NCBI RefSeq assembly: GCF_008329715.1
Contig: NZ_VTSR01000004.1
Location: 124,001 to 188,000 of the forward strand
Direction of reading: 5' to 3'
From: Gimesia chilikensis
Lineage (GTDB): Bacteria > Planctomycetota > Planctomycetia > Planctomycetales > Planctomycetaceae
Length of the DNA: 64,000 nucleotides
Positions 34,292-43,495 of the stretch are shown here, in pieces. Position 1 is the first letter of the stretch, and every line of letters starts with the position of its first letter. Position numbers and translations under genes: made by a program. The notes below the pieces were generated by a model. It made no database searches, was not told the DNA's origin, and saw nothing but the letters and a program-made list of their open reading frames with translations.

Positions 34292-34894
34292 ATGATGCTT
34301 TTACAAAATCAGGACTGGCGACAGAATTACGATCAGACGGTGATCCGACTGATCCGTGAAGCCTTTCCGCCGAAACAATATCTGCCCCACGTCGACGGCA
34401 CCGACCTGCTTCGTACGTCCGGCACGGAAGGCGATGATATCCTCCGGGACTATGCTCACAAAACCTGGGATCAGGTGGATCACGCTTTGATCTCGCGCTA
34501 TCACGAAGCGCCTCTATCAATGTCTTATGCAGGGTTCCTGAAATTCCTGCCCGCGTATCTGGTCGATCTGTTTCATCCGGAATCAGAAATGCAGCACATT
34601 GTCTGGAACTGCCTGCTGGAGTACCGACTGGAGCCCCATCTGGGATCTGAGCAGTTTGACCTCAACGACGATCAATTGATCTGCTGCCTGCTCGCGTTTG
34701 TCCGGTCCAGTAACTTTCCGCTGGATACAATGATGCCCCGTCAGACTTCCGAAGAATACTTTCACAATCCCTGTCCGGAATCCGCCTTCAACATGCTGAC
34801 GCACGCACTGCCCCACGAACGCGTGCTGGCCCTGCAGTCCCGCATCGAAGAGATCAACGACAGCTTCGTCATCGAACGCTGGGATCAGGGGTAA
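34292..34894 (+). CDS. Hypothetical protein, possibly DUF6714-like
   Basis: A 200-residue soluble protein. The stretch KTWDQVDHALISRYHEAPLS, then YAGFLKFLPAYLVDLF, resembles a DUF6714-type domain, in which a conserved FLPAYL segment follows a helix with a Trp. This is from memory and tentative. ATG 34292 and ATG 34295 are both possible behind AAGGA. It has no membrane helix or signal. The LRR lipoprotein follows 150 bases later in the same direction. Confidence 0.55.
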   Translation: MMLLQNQDWRQNYDQTVIRLIREAFPPKQYLPHVDGTDLLRTSGTEGDDILRDYAHKTWDQVDHALISRYHEAPLSMSYAGFLKFLPAYLVDLFHPESEMQHIVWNCLLEYRLEPHLGSEQFDLNDDQLICCLLAFVRSSNFPLDTMMPRQTSEEYFHNPCPESAFNMLTHALPHERVLALQSRIEEINDSFVIERWDQG

Positions 34895-35044
34895 AGCGGA
34901 GCAGCTGGGCTCACAACGCGCTCTGCTCAGACAGTGAGAATTCGTTTTCATTTTCTCTGCTATCTTTGTCTGCCCGGTGCAATTATCATGGAGCCGGCAG
35001 TGCTCGCTCGAAATGAAAAAACGGAATTCCACGGAACCAGATCG

Positions 35045-36604
35045 ATGAAAGTATGGGTGTTAGTCTCAATCAGCCTGCTATGCTCAGGCTGCTGGCAGTC
35101 ATCGCGTGAATCAGCAATCGACGCCATAGAAGCAGCAGGCGGCCGTGTTGCCTTTGAAAGGAATCCTGATGAAATAGGGAAAAGCAAGGGAGAGAAATCA
35201 GTCTCGACAATCAGGCTGAATGAAATTCCCGTCGATGACTCTATTCTGGTACACGTGAGCCAATTTCCCGAGGTCAAAGTTCTGCATATTATTGGCACAG
35301 ACATTACAGATCAGGGACTGAATCAACTTAGTGATCTGCAGGAACTGCAGTGGCTCTTCATTACCAATAATCAGATATCTGACGCTGGCTTCAATTGCTT
35401 TCAGGACTTGAGTCAACTCCGAGATTTAGTTCTTGGCGGAACTAAGATCACGGACGAAAGCTTAAAAAAAATTCAGGGATGTTCAGACTTGATATCCTTG
35501 AACGTAGTCCGGACTTCTGTTTCCGATGCGGGGTTACAGTGTATCAGCTCATTGCATAAGTTGCAGACGCTCTACCTTAATGAAACGAAAATCTCAGATG
35601 CAGGCATGCATCATCTGCAAGGATTGAAAGCTCTGCAGACGTTGAGTCTCAGTCAGAACTCAATTACAGATGCCGGTATGGAGCCAGTCAGTCATCTGGT
35701 CAATCTGCAAATGCTTGATCTTACGCATACGGGAGTCGCTGATGAGGGACTGAAACAGATCGCAGGGCTCAGGCAGCTGAAGACTCTGTCACTCGATAAC
35801 ACGGGTGTCACAGATGACGGGATGAAGTACCTCAAAGACCTTTCACTGTTAAACGTTCTCAATCTGTCTGATACAAAACTGACTGACGCCGGCCTGAAGC
35901 AACTGGTTGATTTACCCGCTCTGGAGTCAATCTACCTTTCCCAGACTAAGGTGACGGACAAGGCGCTGGAGTATTTAATTGAAATGCCTGCGTTGAAAAG
36001 CTTTAATTTGACCGGGAATCAAATCACCGACAGTGGTTTACAGGTTTTCGGTCAATCTGATAAACAGTGGTCGAGGATCAGTTTTGCTGAGACTCAAATC
36101 ACGGATGCGGGTTTAATTTCACTGGGAAAAGCGCGAATTGATCTTGAACTCACATTAGATAAGACGGCGGTGACGGATGCCGGTCTGCAGCATCTCGCTG
36201 GGATCTCTGAACTCTGGGGGATTTCTCTCAGAGATTGTAAAATCACCGACCAGGGAGTCCAGACTCTCCTGAAATTCCCAAGCCTGAAGACGTTTTATTT
36301 AGATGGCACCGCAGTGACTGATGCGAGTCTGGAGTTATTCAAGGAGAAACCAGAAGTTCTGATTCTCTCGCTGAATAACACCAGTGTTACCGATGATGGA
36401 ATTCGGCATCTAGAGGGTTTAACAGATATGCACATGCTGTATCTGAATCATACGGCAATCACAGACAAAAGCCTGACCTACCTGAGAAAGATGGATAGAC
36501 TGTTCGAACTGCATCTGGAAGGGACCGCCGTAACGGAAGAAGCTGCTGAGGAGTTCGAGCATTTCATGAACCAGACCGGTCAGTTCTGCACCGTGTATCG
36601 TTAA
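35045..36604 (+). CDS. Leucine-rich-repeat lipoprotein
   Basis: A 519-residue lipoprotein from ATG 35045. The signal MKVWVLVSISLLCSGCWQ has lipobox CSGC; the upstream frame extension to 34934 gives no signal-like start. An AIEAAGGRVAFER segment is followed by about 18 repeats of 24 residues with the consensus LxxLxLxxTxITDAGLxxLxxL. These are the short cysteine-containing-like LRRs common in planctomycete lipoproteins. It is likely held in the outer or cytoplasmic membrane facing the periplasm. Ligand unknown. It ends 15 bases before a convergent gene. Confidence 0.87.
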   Translation: MKVWVLVSISLLCSGCWQSSRESAIDAIEAAGGRVAFERNPDEIGKSKGEKSVSTIRLNEIPVDDSILVHVSQFPEVKVLHIIGTDITDQGLNQLSDLQELQWLFITNNQISDAGFNCFQDLSQLRDLVLGGTKITDESLKKIQGCSDLISLNVVRTSVSDAGLQCISSLHKLQTLYLNETKISDAGMHHLQGLKALQTLSLSQNSITDAGMEPVSHLVNLQMLDLTHTGVADEGLKQIAGLRQLKTLSLDNTGVTDDGMKYLKDLSLLNVLNLSDTKLTDAGLKQLVDLPALESIYLSQTKVTDKALEYLIEMPALKSFNLTGNQITDSGLQVFGQSDKQWSRISFAETQITDAGLISLGKARIDLELTLDKTAVTDAGLQHLAGISELWGISLRDCKITDQGVQTLLKFPSLKTFYLDGTAVTDASLELFKEKPEVLILSLNNTSVTDDGIRHLEGLTDMHMLYLNHTAITDKSLTYLRKMDRLFELHLEGTAVTEEAAEEFEHFMNQTGQFCTVYR

Positions 36605-36619
36605 GCGAAAATTCGAACT

Positions 36620-37282
36620 TCAATTTCTCGCTGACTGCGCAGGCTTGACCTTTACGGTCACCTTAAGGTCTTTCTGTACGGGGCTCAGGCAACGCTGCTC
36701 ATCACAGGCCTGGTAGTGTATCTGGCAGGTCACAGAACAGGGGCCGGCGGGTACCTTCTTGCCAACCTCAATCGTCCGTTGAAACACTGCCTCTCCCGAA
36801 TATACCGGGTGACTGTCGAATGACATCGATCTGCCTGTAGGAGGAACCTGCCACTCTCCCTGCGTCTGAAATCCATCCGGAAGCTTCAACTCAAGGTGTG
36901 TGGCGAGTTTTTCCGGCTGGGCATCGATCGTGCGGATCTCCCACAAGGGGGCAATTTTAAATTTCACCGTCAGGGGAAACTGCATCCCCGGCTGGACAGG
37001 TTGTTCTGGAACCGTCAGTACGACTGAAACCTGTTCCCCCTCACTGCGATCGGTGTGTTTTGCCTGCTCGGAGCCTGGATGCTCCGATGTATCTTCGGGG
37101 GCTCTCGGGTGATCAGGGGCAGCAGCCTGCGTTTCCGGAGCCTGTTTCTCCGCTACCTGTTTTTCGGAGTACGGCTCAGCACAACCGACAAACAGCCCGA
37201 CGGAGCAGGCCAGCCAGAGCAGGTAGCGGAAACTTCGGTTATGACTCATGGTGACAGTATTCCGAATTCGTTCGCGCTTCAT
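36620..37282 (-). CDS. Lipoprotein with DsbD-alpha-like domain
   Basis: A 220-residue protein. The signal region LLWLACSVGLFVGC has a lipobox (FVGC). A low-complexity linker rich in Glu, Pro and Ala (about 36-80) is followed by a domain like the N-terminal domain of DsbD: VVLTVPEQPVQPGMQFPLTVKFKI, then CQIHYQACDEQRCLSPVQ with a CxxxxC pair. In DsbD this domain passes electrons to periplasmic partners; here it is detached from the transmembrane part. Its ATG overlaps the stop of the FG-GAP gene (ATGA); a second ATG at 37249 would give a shorter N-terminus. Coupling favours 37282. Confidence 0.78.
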   Translation of the reverse strand: MKRERIRNTVTMSHNRSFRYLLWLACSVGLFVGCAEPYSEKQVAEKQAPETQAAAPDHPRAPEDTSEHPGSEQAKHTDRSEGEQVSVVLTVPEQPVQPGMQFPLTVKFKIAPLWEIRTIDAQPEKLATHLELKLPDGFQTQGEWQVPPTGRSMSFDSHPVYSGEAVFQRTIEVGKKVPAGPCSVTCQIHYQACDEQRCLSPVQKDLKVTVKVKPAQSARN

Positions 37283-38613
37283 TTCCTCAAGAACAGCCAG
37301 ACATAACCGTGAGACTTCGCCAGATCATGACTGCGATTCCCTTTGCCCTGGGTACTCGCCAGGTAGGGACGCATCTGGCTGGTAAACTCGGTGTCATATT
37401 GATCAAGTTCTTTCGCTTCGGGGCTCTCTCTGAGTTTTTTGTAGGCCTCGCTCCACTCCTTTGTTGCTTTGTCGCTGTAGATCAGATCTCCCGGGTAGCG
37501 TTTTGTGAAGTCCGCACGCAGCGCTTCCATTTTATCACCATACGCTTTACCGATTGTTGTTGACTGTGACAACAGTATTTCGACCTCTGCTTTTTCCTGC
37601 TTGGTCAGATCTTTTCGCAGATCATACGCTGTATTGAAATCGCCCAGCAGCAGATCGAGTTTTCCATCCCGGTTATAATCCACGACTTCGATTTGGGAAC
37701 GAATGCCGGGAGTGATCTCTTTCTCGTTCCAGATCACCAGGTTGTAGCCCTTCGTTCCGTTGCCGGAATGTTTGGGAACGAGGACCTCTCCCGCGGCGAA
37801 TTCCGGTTTTGACCTGGAACCCACATTTTTAAACCAGGTCACGCTCCCCTCATCGCTCTCTGCCAGCAGGTCCCACAGGCCATCCTGGTCCCAGTCTGCT
37901 ACAACCGGGCAACAATGTTTTTCCACTTCCAGTGGTTTGCCACCCGCTTTGACCGTCTGATTCTCCGTAGCGAAGGCATACTCCTTCGCAGTACCCTCAT
38001 TCATACGTAACTTCAGATGTCCGTCGAAACAGCCGATCAATAAATCAAAATCACCGTCATCGTCCCAGTCGACGGGCATGTAGAAACTGCCGAAAGACTG
38101 AAAATTCTGTTTGGGTTTGACTGCACTCTGGACCGGCTCACCTGACTGATCTTTCAATACCTCAGGGGCGGCAAACTTATGATCCTTGAGACCACGAAAA
38201 AAATAGCAGTAACCGGGGTCGTAAGAGCTGCTGATAAAATCTCTGATGCCATCGCCATTCAGGTCGACGAATCGCGGCTGCCCACCCACACAGCAATAAA
38301 TCCTGACGGCGGCATCTTTTCCATCTGCCTGCACCTTACCGGCGCTGGTATAAACGGGTGCATCGCTGCGTCCCACGTTTTTATAGATTTGAAAGTTCCC
38401 CCGGAAGTCCCCCAGAATCAGATCATCCAGTTTGTCGCCGTCGATATCCTCGATACAGGGACTGCTGTGTCCCCAGTGGTCACCGGTGTCGATGATCTTT
38501 CCATCCGCCTTAAGACGCACCGGTTTTTCGAATACGTCCTCCGCCTTGCAGAAGTGACCAGTAGAAACAGACAATATCAGGACAATCAGTGGCAATGTGC
38601 AGCGAACGATCAT
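37279..38613 (-). CDS. Secreted FG-GAP / VCBS-repeat propeller protein
   Basis: A 444-residue protein from ATG 38613 (GGAGCTGAG upstream). A signal peptide (CTLPLIVLILSVSTGHFC) is followed by FG-GAP/VCBS blades with Ca-binding loops: DIDGDKLDDLILGDFRG, DLNGDGIRDFISSSYD, DWDDDGDFDLLIGCFDG, DWDQDGLWDLLAESDEG and DYNRDGKLDLLLGDFN. This gives an integrin-like beta-propeller. A helical segment at about 330-400 precedes the end. The gene overlaps the DsbD-alpha-like lipoprotein by 4 bases, so the two form an operon. Confidence 0.87.
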   Translation of the reverse strand: MIVRCTLPLIVLILSVSTGHFCKAEDVFEKPVRLKADGKIIDTGDHWGHSSPCIEDIDGDKLDDLILGDFRGNFQIYKNVGRSDAPVYTSAGKVQADGKDAAVRIYCCVGGQPRFVDLNGDGIRDFISSSYDPGYCYFFRGLKDHKFAAPEVLKDQSGEPVQSAVKPKQNFQSFGSFYMPVDWDDDGDFDLLIGCFDGHLKLRMNEGTAKEYAFATENQTVKAGGKPLEVEKHCCPVVADWDQDGLWDLLAESDEGSVTWFKNVGSRSKPEFAAGEVLVPKHSGNGTKGYNLVIWNEKEITPGIRSQIEVVDYNRDGKLDLLLGDFNTAYDLRKDLTKQEKAEVEILLSQSTTIGKAYGDKMEALRADFTKRYPGDLIYSDKATKEWSEAYKKLRESPEAKELDQYDTEFTSQMRPYLASTQGKGNRSHDLAKSHGYVWLFLRK

Positions 38614-38936
38614 CTCAGCTCCTTCTGTCAAATGACTTGAGCGGTTGAGGGGAAAATACAAGGCAGCGTTCTACTGTTAATAATTCTCAGTAGATTGTTT
38701 TGTCTATATTTTCTGAAAAATGTTCCTTATCTTAAAAAAATGCTGTCTGACAGAGACGATGTGGACCGCTCAAACACCCTGCAGAGGAATTCAATACTCT
38801 TCGTATTTTATCTTCTTAGAGGAATCACCGGAAACAGAAAATTGGTTTCGGCTATCAGGATTCACTGTTATCATGGTCTAACGACACATGGGTATACAGC
38901 CAGTTTTTATCTGAATACAAATAGTTAAGGATTACT
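38614..38936. other. Divergent promoter region, 323 bases
   Basis: This lies between the FG-GAP gene and the propeller gene. It is AT-richer than its surroundings. The 77-codon frame at 38695-38928 is not supported. AAGGATTACT precedes the ATG at 38937. No repeat is seen. Confidence 0.4.
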
Positions 38937-39875
38937 ATGAACATGCCACGCGCCACGCAGTTCTTCACGCTTGTAATCGCTCTCCTGGTCACCACAGTCG
39001 CTTCTGCGGAACGACTGGTTCTGGTGAGCGCTTCCTATCAGAAAGATCTTCTCGCGATCTGCGATGCAAAAGGTAAAGTCCTCTGGTCGTACAAAACCGA
39101 GGGGCCTGCCAAAGGCCATGCCGGCCATCACGATGTGCAACTGCTCCCCAATGGTAACATCCTGTTTCACGACAGCTGGACCGGCCTCAAAGAGATCAAT
39201 CTCAATAAAGAGATTGTCTGGGAATACGATTCGGCCAGCAGTAACGGCAACGCCGGGAAGCGGGTGGATGTGCATGCTTTCAAACGCCTGCCCAACGGCA
39301 ATACGGTAATCGTTGAAAGTGGAGTCGGACGGATTATCGAAGTCGATCGCGACGGCAAGCTCGTGCACCAGTTCCCCTTGAAGAAAGGGGGCACACAATC
39401 CACCAGGCTGATGCGAGTCACTCCCGCGGGAACCTATCTGGTCTGTTCAGAACAGCCGGGCGTCGTGATTGAATATGACCGCGACGGAAACATCGTCTGG
39501 GAATATCCGATTGGCACCCGCGTCTACGGCGCTCTGCGTCTTAAGAACGGGAACACACTGATCGCCTCGGGCAGCGGTCACAGCGTCCGCGAAGTCACCC
39601 CCGACAAACGGACCATCTGGGAAGTCAAGGAACGCGTGCCGGGCACGGATGTGGCACTCCAATGGACCACCTGTCTGCAGGAACTCGACAACGGCAATCT
39701 GGTCATCGGCAACTGCCACGCCGGCCCCGAGAATCCACAGATCCTGGAACTCGACGAGAACCGCAAGATCGTCTGGCAGTTCGACGATTTCAACCTCGTC
39801 GGTAATGGCCTGGCCTGCTGGGAAATTCTGAATGACGAACAGTCGAAACTGGTGCGGAAGAAACTCAAACGCTGA
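38937..39875 (+). CDS. Secreted beta-propeller protein (PQQ/ASST-like)
   Basis: A 312-residue protein with signal peptide (FFTLVIALLVTTVASAE). It has regular propeller repeats of the type DxxGxxxWxY: CDAKGKVLWSYKT, NLNKEIVWEYDS, DRDGKLVHQFPL, DRDGNIVWEYPI and DENRKIVWQFDD, alternating with LPNGNxLxxxS strands. It belongs to the broad PQQ-like / arylsulfotransferase-like propeller group. No enzyme residues can be named, so it may be a structural or binding protein. It ends 26 bases before a convergent M56 gene. Confidence 0.8.
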   Translation: MNMPRATQFFTLVIALLVTTVASAERLVLVSASYQKDLLAICDAKGKVLWSYKTEGPAKGHAGHHDVQLLPNGNILFHDSWTGLKEINLNKEIVWEYDSASSNGNAGKRVDVHAFKRLPNGNTVIVESGVGRIIEVDRDGKLVHQFPLKKGGTQSTRLMRVTPAGTYLVCSEQPGVVIEYDRDGNIVWEYPIGTRVYGALRLKNGNTLIASGSGHSVREVTPDKRTIWEVKERVPGTDVALQWTTCLQELDNGNLVIGNCHAGPENPQILELDENRKIVWQFDDFNLVGNGLACWEILNDEQSKLVRKKLKR

Positions 39876-39901
39876 TCACAGTTGCTCCTGCAGTCAGAGA
39901 A

Positions 39902-42883
39902 TTATTGAATTGCGAGTACTTTATCGATCTGCTCACTAATCATATATTCCATGACCCTCAGACTTTGCCGGGTGGCTTCGTCTTTAGGGAGTTTTTCCAG
40001 TTCGTCCAGGGAAATCGAAAGTTTCCGGGCGGCATGTTGAAAATGTTCCTCCATCATTATCGAGTCAGTAATTTCAGGGCTGAACACGATGCGCCCTTTA
40101 CGACTCAACATAAAGCAGGTTGGGGCAACTTGTACGCCATGGTATTTATTGTTGGTGGCACCACCTTCTCCTTGCCGCTGGTCAATCGCGGCCAGCGTTT
40201 CAAATCCGAGATACTGGTGGAACTCACGAATTTTTGCTTTAGATGAGTCCGGCGGATAGATTTGCAGGAAGACGATCTCTTTATTCTCGTACTTCTGATG
40301 CAGCCTGAGTAGCATTTTTTGGGCTTCCACGAAGTATTGCTCCATTTCGGGAGGCAACTTTGCAAAATCAAATTTCAAAAAAGTATCGTCGAGAAAGAGC
40401 AGGACAACCACTTTACCGCGAAAATCTTGGAGATTACGCTGGTTCCCATCCATCCATTCTGACACCTGCAGTGGAGGAGCCTGCGTGAAAAGATGCACCA
40501 TTTCTGGGGGCTCCGGTGGCTCGGGCAGCGGCTGTTCGTTTCCGATGGTGTATGTCCGGCCGTCGATCCTGTTCTCATACACGGTCTCCTCTGGAAACCG
40601 CAGTGCCAGTGTCTCAGGGGCGATTTGCTGATGCGGATGGATGTCGAGTACCTCCCAGGTGGTACTCCGCCCAGGGACAGTGGGGGGGGCTGGAAAGTCC
40701 TTCAGGTTCTTTGTGAATATCTTGATCTCGTTCGTATGGGAGGATTGCTCCTGTTTTTTCGGAGTGCCGGTCGTGTATTCCTGAAACCGGATGCGTGTCG
40801 GATAATAACTGCCGTCAACCTGTTTAACCTGCAGCACCTCTGCATGCTGACTCAAACCCCAGGCGAGCTGGTTTTCCTGGTCAATATAGCCCCATTCGAT
40901 CCGTAAGGGGAGAAAACCCTGGGCGGGATCGATCCAGGCGCGCATCCGCCAGCGTTTCTCCGGGCTCTGCTCATGCGGCTCGTTCAGATACTCCACGAGG
41001 ATCAACGTTCTGCCATCCCGGTTTTCCCGTCCCACAACCCGGTACCGGTGCGACGGTTTTGTCAGGCAGGCATCCAGACTGTATTCGGGCAACTCTTCTG
41101 CCCAGTGATACTCTTTGAGCCCCAGCGGTGCAGTCGTCTTCAGGTTGGTGATTTGCTTCAGTTCGTTGCCGATTTCACCCTGCGGAAATTGCTGGCGCTT
41201 CTTTCTGCCGTACCAGCGCCGCAAAGGAGGCTGGTTCTGATCGGACCACGAGATCAGCTCGATCTCGTTATAATGCTGATTCAAATTCTCCGCCGGCCAG
41301 ACCGGTCCCTGTTCTAAGTTATTGTTCTTCTGTTGTAACTGATAAGGACGTCGTTGATGAAACGATCGACCATCAGTCCAGAAATAACGTTGCTCTAGCA
41401 CTGTTTCGCTCAACCGTTTCCGAACTGCTTCCGGGGTCAATTGGCTATCCAGAAAATTCGCCTGTGATGTGTAAGAATAGGTAACCCTCATCTGGTGCTC
41501 TTCCTCGCTCATGATCTTTCCATCGATCATGATTTCACTTCTGTCGGCTTTCTGAATATCCCTGAGTACTTGCAGGTTCAGTCGGTCCCGTGTAATGCAG
41601 TTCATGTTCTCCTGCGCCGTGATCCGGTACGTCATCTCCAGCGGGAGTAGGCGCTGGAGGTTGTCCCGGTAACCGTTCAGAATTTCTTCTACACTCGGTA
41701 ACTGGTCCGGTTTCTCTGCTACCTTAGTCTCTGCCTGCGAAGTGCCCGGCAGGGGGGCCAGCGATAATAACAGCAGAGCGATTGTGGCCAGCAGGAATTT
41801 TCCCCGCCGCGAAATCTGATGCTGTAATGAGTCACACATAATCGAAGTCAGACGCTGTTCCAGAATCCGGGCTGATCCCATGCCGGTGGAGACGGGAATG
41901 CGTTGCGCCTGGGAAACGAAACCTGTTGCTTTGACGAGGACTTCCGCATAGGCCCGCCGTTTGTCGGGTTCTGTCTGGATGACCCAGGCATCACAACACG
42001 CCTCTTCGGTCAGACGGATTTCTCTCCGTACCCACCACACGACGGGATACCACCAGTACAGCGCCGTGGTGACAAGTTCGATCAGACGCACCCAGTGATC
42101 GCCGCGGCGGTAATGCGCCAGCTCATGCAGCAGCAGTGTGTCTTGTTCTGCTTCATCCAGTTCTGCAAGCAGCCGTTCCGGCAGGATAATCCGTGCCCTG
42201 CAACAGAACGCCCAGAGCAGGGGAGAGATCGCTCCCGGAAGCAACACAACCTGTGGGGCTGACTTCAGACCGATGCGCGTGCCCAGTGCCCCGGCCCGTT
42301 GCTGCAGTGCTTCGGAGGCAGGCCGTGCGAGCTTCAGCAGTCGTTGGAAACGAAAGATACGCAACGCTGCAATGAAACAGCAGACTGCTGTCCCGATAGT
42401 CCAGATCAGAAATAACGATGTTGCCCATGTCCATCCACGGGCTGTGAAAGCGGCAGCCAGTCTCAGATACCAGGCTGGCTTGCTTACTGGGATCTCTATT
42501 GAAGTCTCAGCAGTTGAGGTCTTGGATACAGTTTCAGTAATCGTAGCAGGAGATGAGCCTTTGCTGGTCTCTTGCATTCGCTTTCGCAGAGAATCGAAAG
42601 CATTCATTTCTGTGTTGGCGTTGGACTCATTTTCAGCAAGCAGACCAGTGCCATCTGTCACCGGGGCTGTTTCGACCGGCGAGACGCTCGTACGGGGGGC
42701 GGGTGAAAGTAAGGCAACCTGCGGCTGCCAGACCGCCGGGGTGATCAACTTGATCAGCACGAGTAGCAGCAGCATGTGCAGCAGTGCCGGGTTTTTGATC
42801 CAGCGGCGGATCAAGACCACGAGGATAAACAGACCGCCGGCGATCGCCGCGTTACTGATCAGCAGTTTCCAGAGCAGATCCAT
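39902..42883 (-). CDS. M56 (BlaR1-type) metallopeptidase with LolA-like and thioredoxin-like C-terminal regions, pair 2
   Basis: A 993-residue membrane protein. ATG 42883 has AAGGAG six bases upstream, preferred to 42919. Helices lie near 8-27 and 34-52, a long loop follows, then a helix near 154-178. The zinc site is HELAH (H253-H257) with EEACCDA (E294 region), and a last helix lies near 365-385. The extracellular part has a LolA-like region (SVEEILNGYRDNLQRLLPLEMTY) and a C-terminal redoxin/thioredoxin-like domain (NLQDFRGKVVVLLFLDDTFLKF). In the latter the CxxC motif is absent: no Cys follows VVVLLFL. So the thioredoxin fold is probably a binding module. BlaR1-type signalling to the adjacent BlaI is expected. 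Ligand unknown. Confidence 0.86.
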   Translation of the reverse strand: MDLLWKLLISNAAIAGGLFILVVLIRRWIKNPALLHMLLLLVLIKLITPAVWQPQVALLSPAPRTSVSPVETAPVTDGTGLLAENESNANTEMNAFDSLRKRMQETSKGSSPATITETVSKTSTAETSIEIPVSKPAWYLRLAAAFTARGWTWATSLFLIWTIGTAVCCFIAALRIFRFQRLLKLARPASEALQQRAGALGTRIGLKSAPQVVLLPGAISPLLWAFCCRARIILPERLLAELDEAEQDTLLLHELAHYRRGDHWVRLIELVTTALYWWYPVVWWVRREIRLTEEACCDAWVIQTEPDKRRAYAEVLVKATGFVSQAQRIPVSTGMGSARILEQRLTSIMCDSLQHQISRRGKFLLATIALLLLSLAPLPGTSQAETKVAEKPDQLPSVEEILNGYRDNLQRLLPLEMTYRITAQENMNCITRDRLNLQVLRDIQKADRSEIMIDGKIMSEEEHQMRVTYSYTSQANFLDSQLTPEAVRKRLSETVLEQRYFWTDGRSFHQRRPYQLQQKNNNLEQGPVWPAENLNQHYNEIELISWSDQNQPPLRRWYGRKKRQQFPQGEIGNELKQITNLKTTAPLGLKEYHWAEELPEYSLDACLTKPSHRYRVVGRENRDGRTLILVEYLNEPHEQSPEKRWRMRAWIDPAQGFLPLRIEWGYIDQENQLAWGLSQHAEVLQVKQVDGSYYPTRIRFQEYTTGTPKKQEQSSHTNEIKIFTKNLKDFPAPPTVPGRSTTWEVLDIHPHQQIAPETLALRFPEETVYENRIDGRTYTIGNEQPLPEPPEPPEMVHLFTQAPPLQVSEWMDGNQRNLQDFRGKVVVLLFLDDTFLKFDFAKLPPEMEQYFVEAQKMLLRLHQKYENKEIVFLQIYPPDSSKAKIREFHQYLGFETLAAIDQRQGEGGATNNKYHGVQVAPTCFMLSRKGRIVFSPEITDSIMMEEHFQHAARKLSISLDELEKLPKDEATRQSLRVMEYMISEQIDKVLAIQ

Positions 42884-42893
42884 GACCATCTCC

Positions 42894-43289
42894 TTATGGT
42901 TTTGAATTCTTTTTGGCAAGTTCGTCGATGAGATCCATCAGCACTTTCTGCTGCTTCCGGTTCAGATCAGTGTGTTGCGCCAGTTGTGTGAGCAGCGGCG
43001 TCAGCGAACCTTCGCACAACGTCTCCGCCACCTCCTGCAGGCGTCGCCCGACTAATTCATCGCGCGCGATACAGGCTTCATATACAAAGGCGATGCCCGC
43101 CGGCTCCCGTTTGACGAAGCCCTTGGTTTCCAGGCGTTCGAGCAGTTTTTTGACGGTGGAGTAATACGCGTCAACCCGTTCGGGTTCAAGTTGTTCGGTA
43201 ATCGCGCGAATCGTCGCCGACCCCTGTTGCCAGAGGACCTGCAGTACACTCAGTTCCGCTTCCGTCACATCACGGGGCGTCTTGACCAT
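42894..43289 (-). CDS. BlaI/MecI/CopY-family repressor, pair 2
   Basis: A 131-residue winged-helix protein from ATG 43289 (AAGGAAG upstream), MVKTPRDVTEAELSVLQVLWQQGSATIRAIT onward. The recognition-helix region is RVDAYYSTVKKLLERLETKGFV. The upstream in-frame extension to 43463 covers operators and non-family sequence and is rejected. The M56 gene follows 10 bases later. The promoter carries two GAC-N5-GTC palindromes, so autorepression is likely. The divergent sulfatase gene shares this regulatory region. Confidence 0.92.
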   Translation of the reverse strand: MVKTPRDVTEAELSVLQVLWQQGSATIRAITEQLEPERVDAYYSTVKKLLERLETKGFVKREPAGIAFVYEACIARDELVGRRLQEVAETLCEGSLTPLLTQLAQHTDLNRKQQKVLMDLIDELAKKNSKP

Positions 43290-43317
43290 GGTCAATACTT
43301 CCTTTTTCCAGACCTGG

Positions 43318-43364
43318 GACGTTATGTCGCAGGCAAGGGTAGGACATTGTGTCCCAGGTGTCAA
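43318..43364 (-). promoter_or_regulatory. Promoter and twin operators of BlaI/M56 pair 2
   Basis: On the minus strand TTGACA (43364-43359) and TACCCT (43341-43336) are 17 bases apart. GACATTGTGTC (43343-43353) lies in the spacer and GACGTTATGTC (43318-43328) over the start region, 25 bases centre to centre. Both read GAC(A/G)-N3-TGTC, a relative of the GACA-N2-TGTC site of pair 1 but one base longer in the spacer. Confidence 0.7.
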
Positions 43365-43391
43365 GAGCGGACCACGGAATGCGGAGTATGT

Positions 43392-43421
43392 TAGACATTC
43401 AACAGTCCAGACTGTTATATT
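43392..43421 (+). promoter_or_regulatory. Sulfatase promoter with internal palindrome
   Basis: TAGACA (43392-43397) and TATATT (43416-43421) have an 18-base spacer that holds AACAGTCCAGACTGTT (43401-43416), two 7-base arms paired perfectly around CA. A repressor bound here would block the promoter. It is about 48 bases from the nearest BlaI-2 operator and differs in sequence, so the regulator may be another one. Confidence 0.5.
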
Positions 43422-43495
43422 GGAAGCAATTCCAAATCCCGCCCGTTTGCTTATCGATGTCAATTAGCGCTCTTTCAGGAAGGTAGTCATCTCAC

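Noticed and set aside
38695..38928. 77-codon frame in the 38.7-kb gap
   Set aside because: No ribosome site, no family-like sequence and poor codon pattern.
42138..42905. 255-codon plus-strand frame
   Set aside because: Antisense to the M56 gene of pair 2; low-complexity Ser/Arg-rich shadow.
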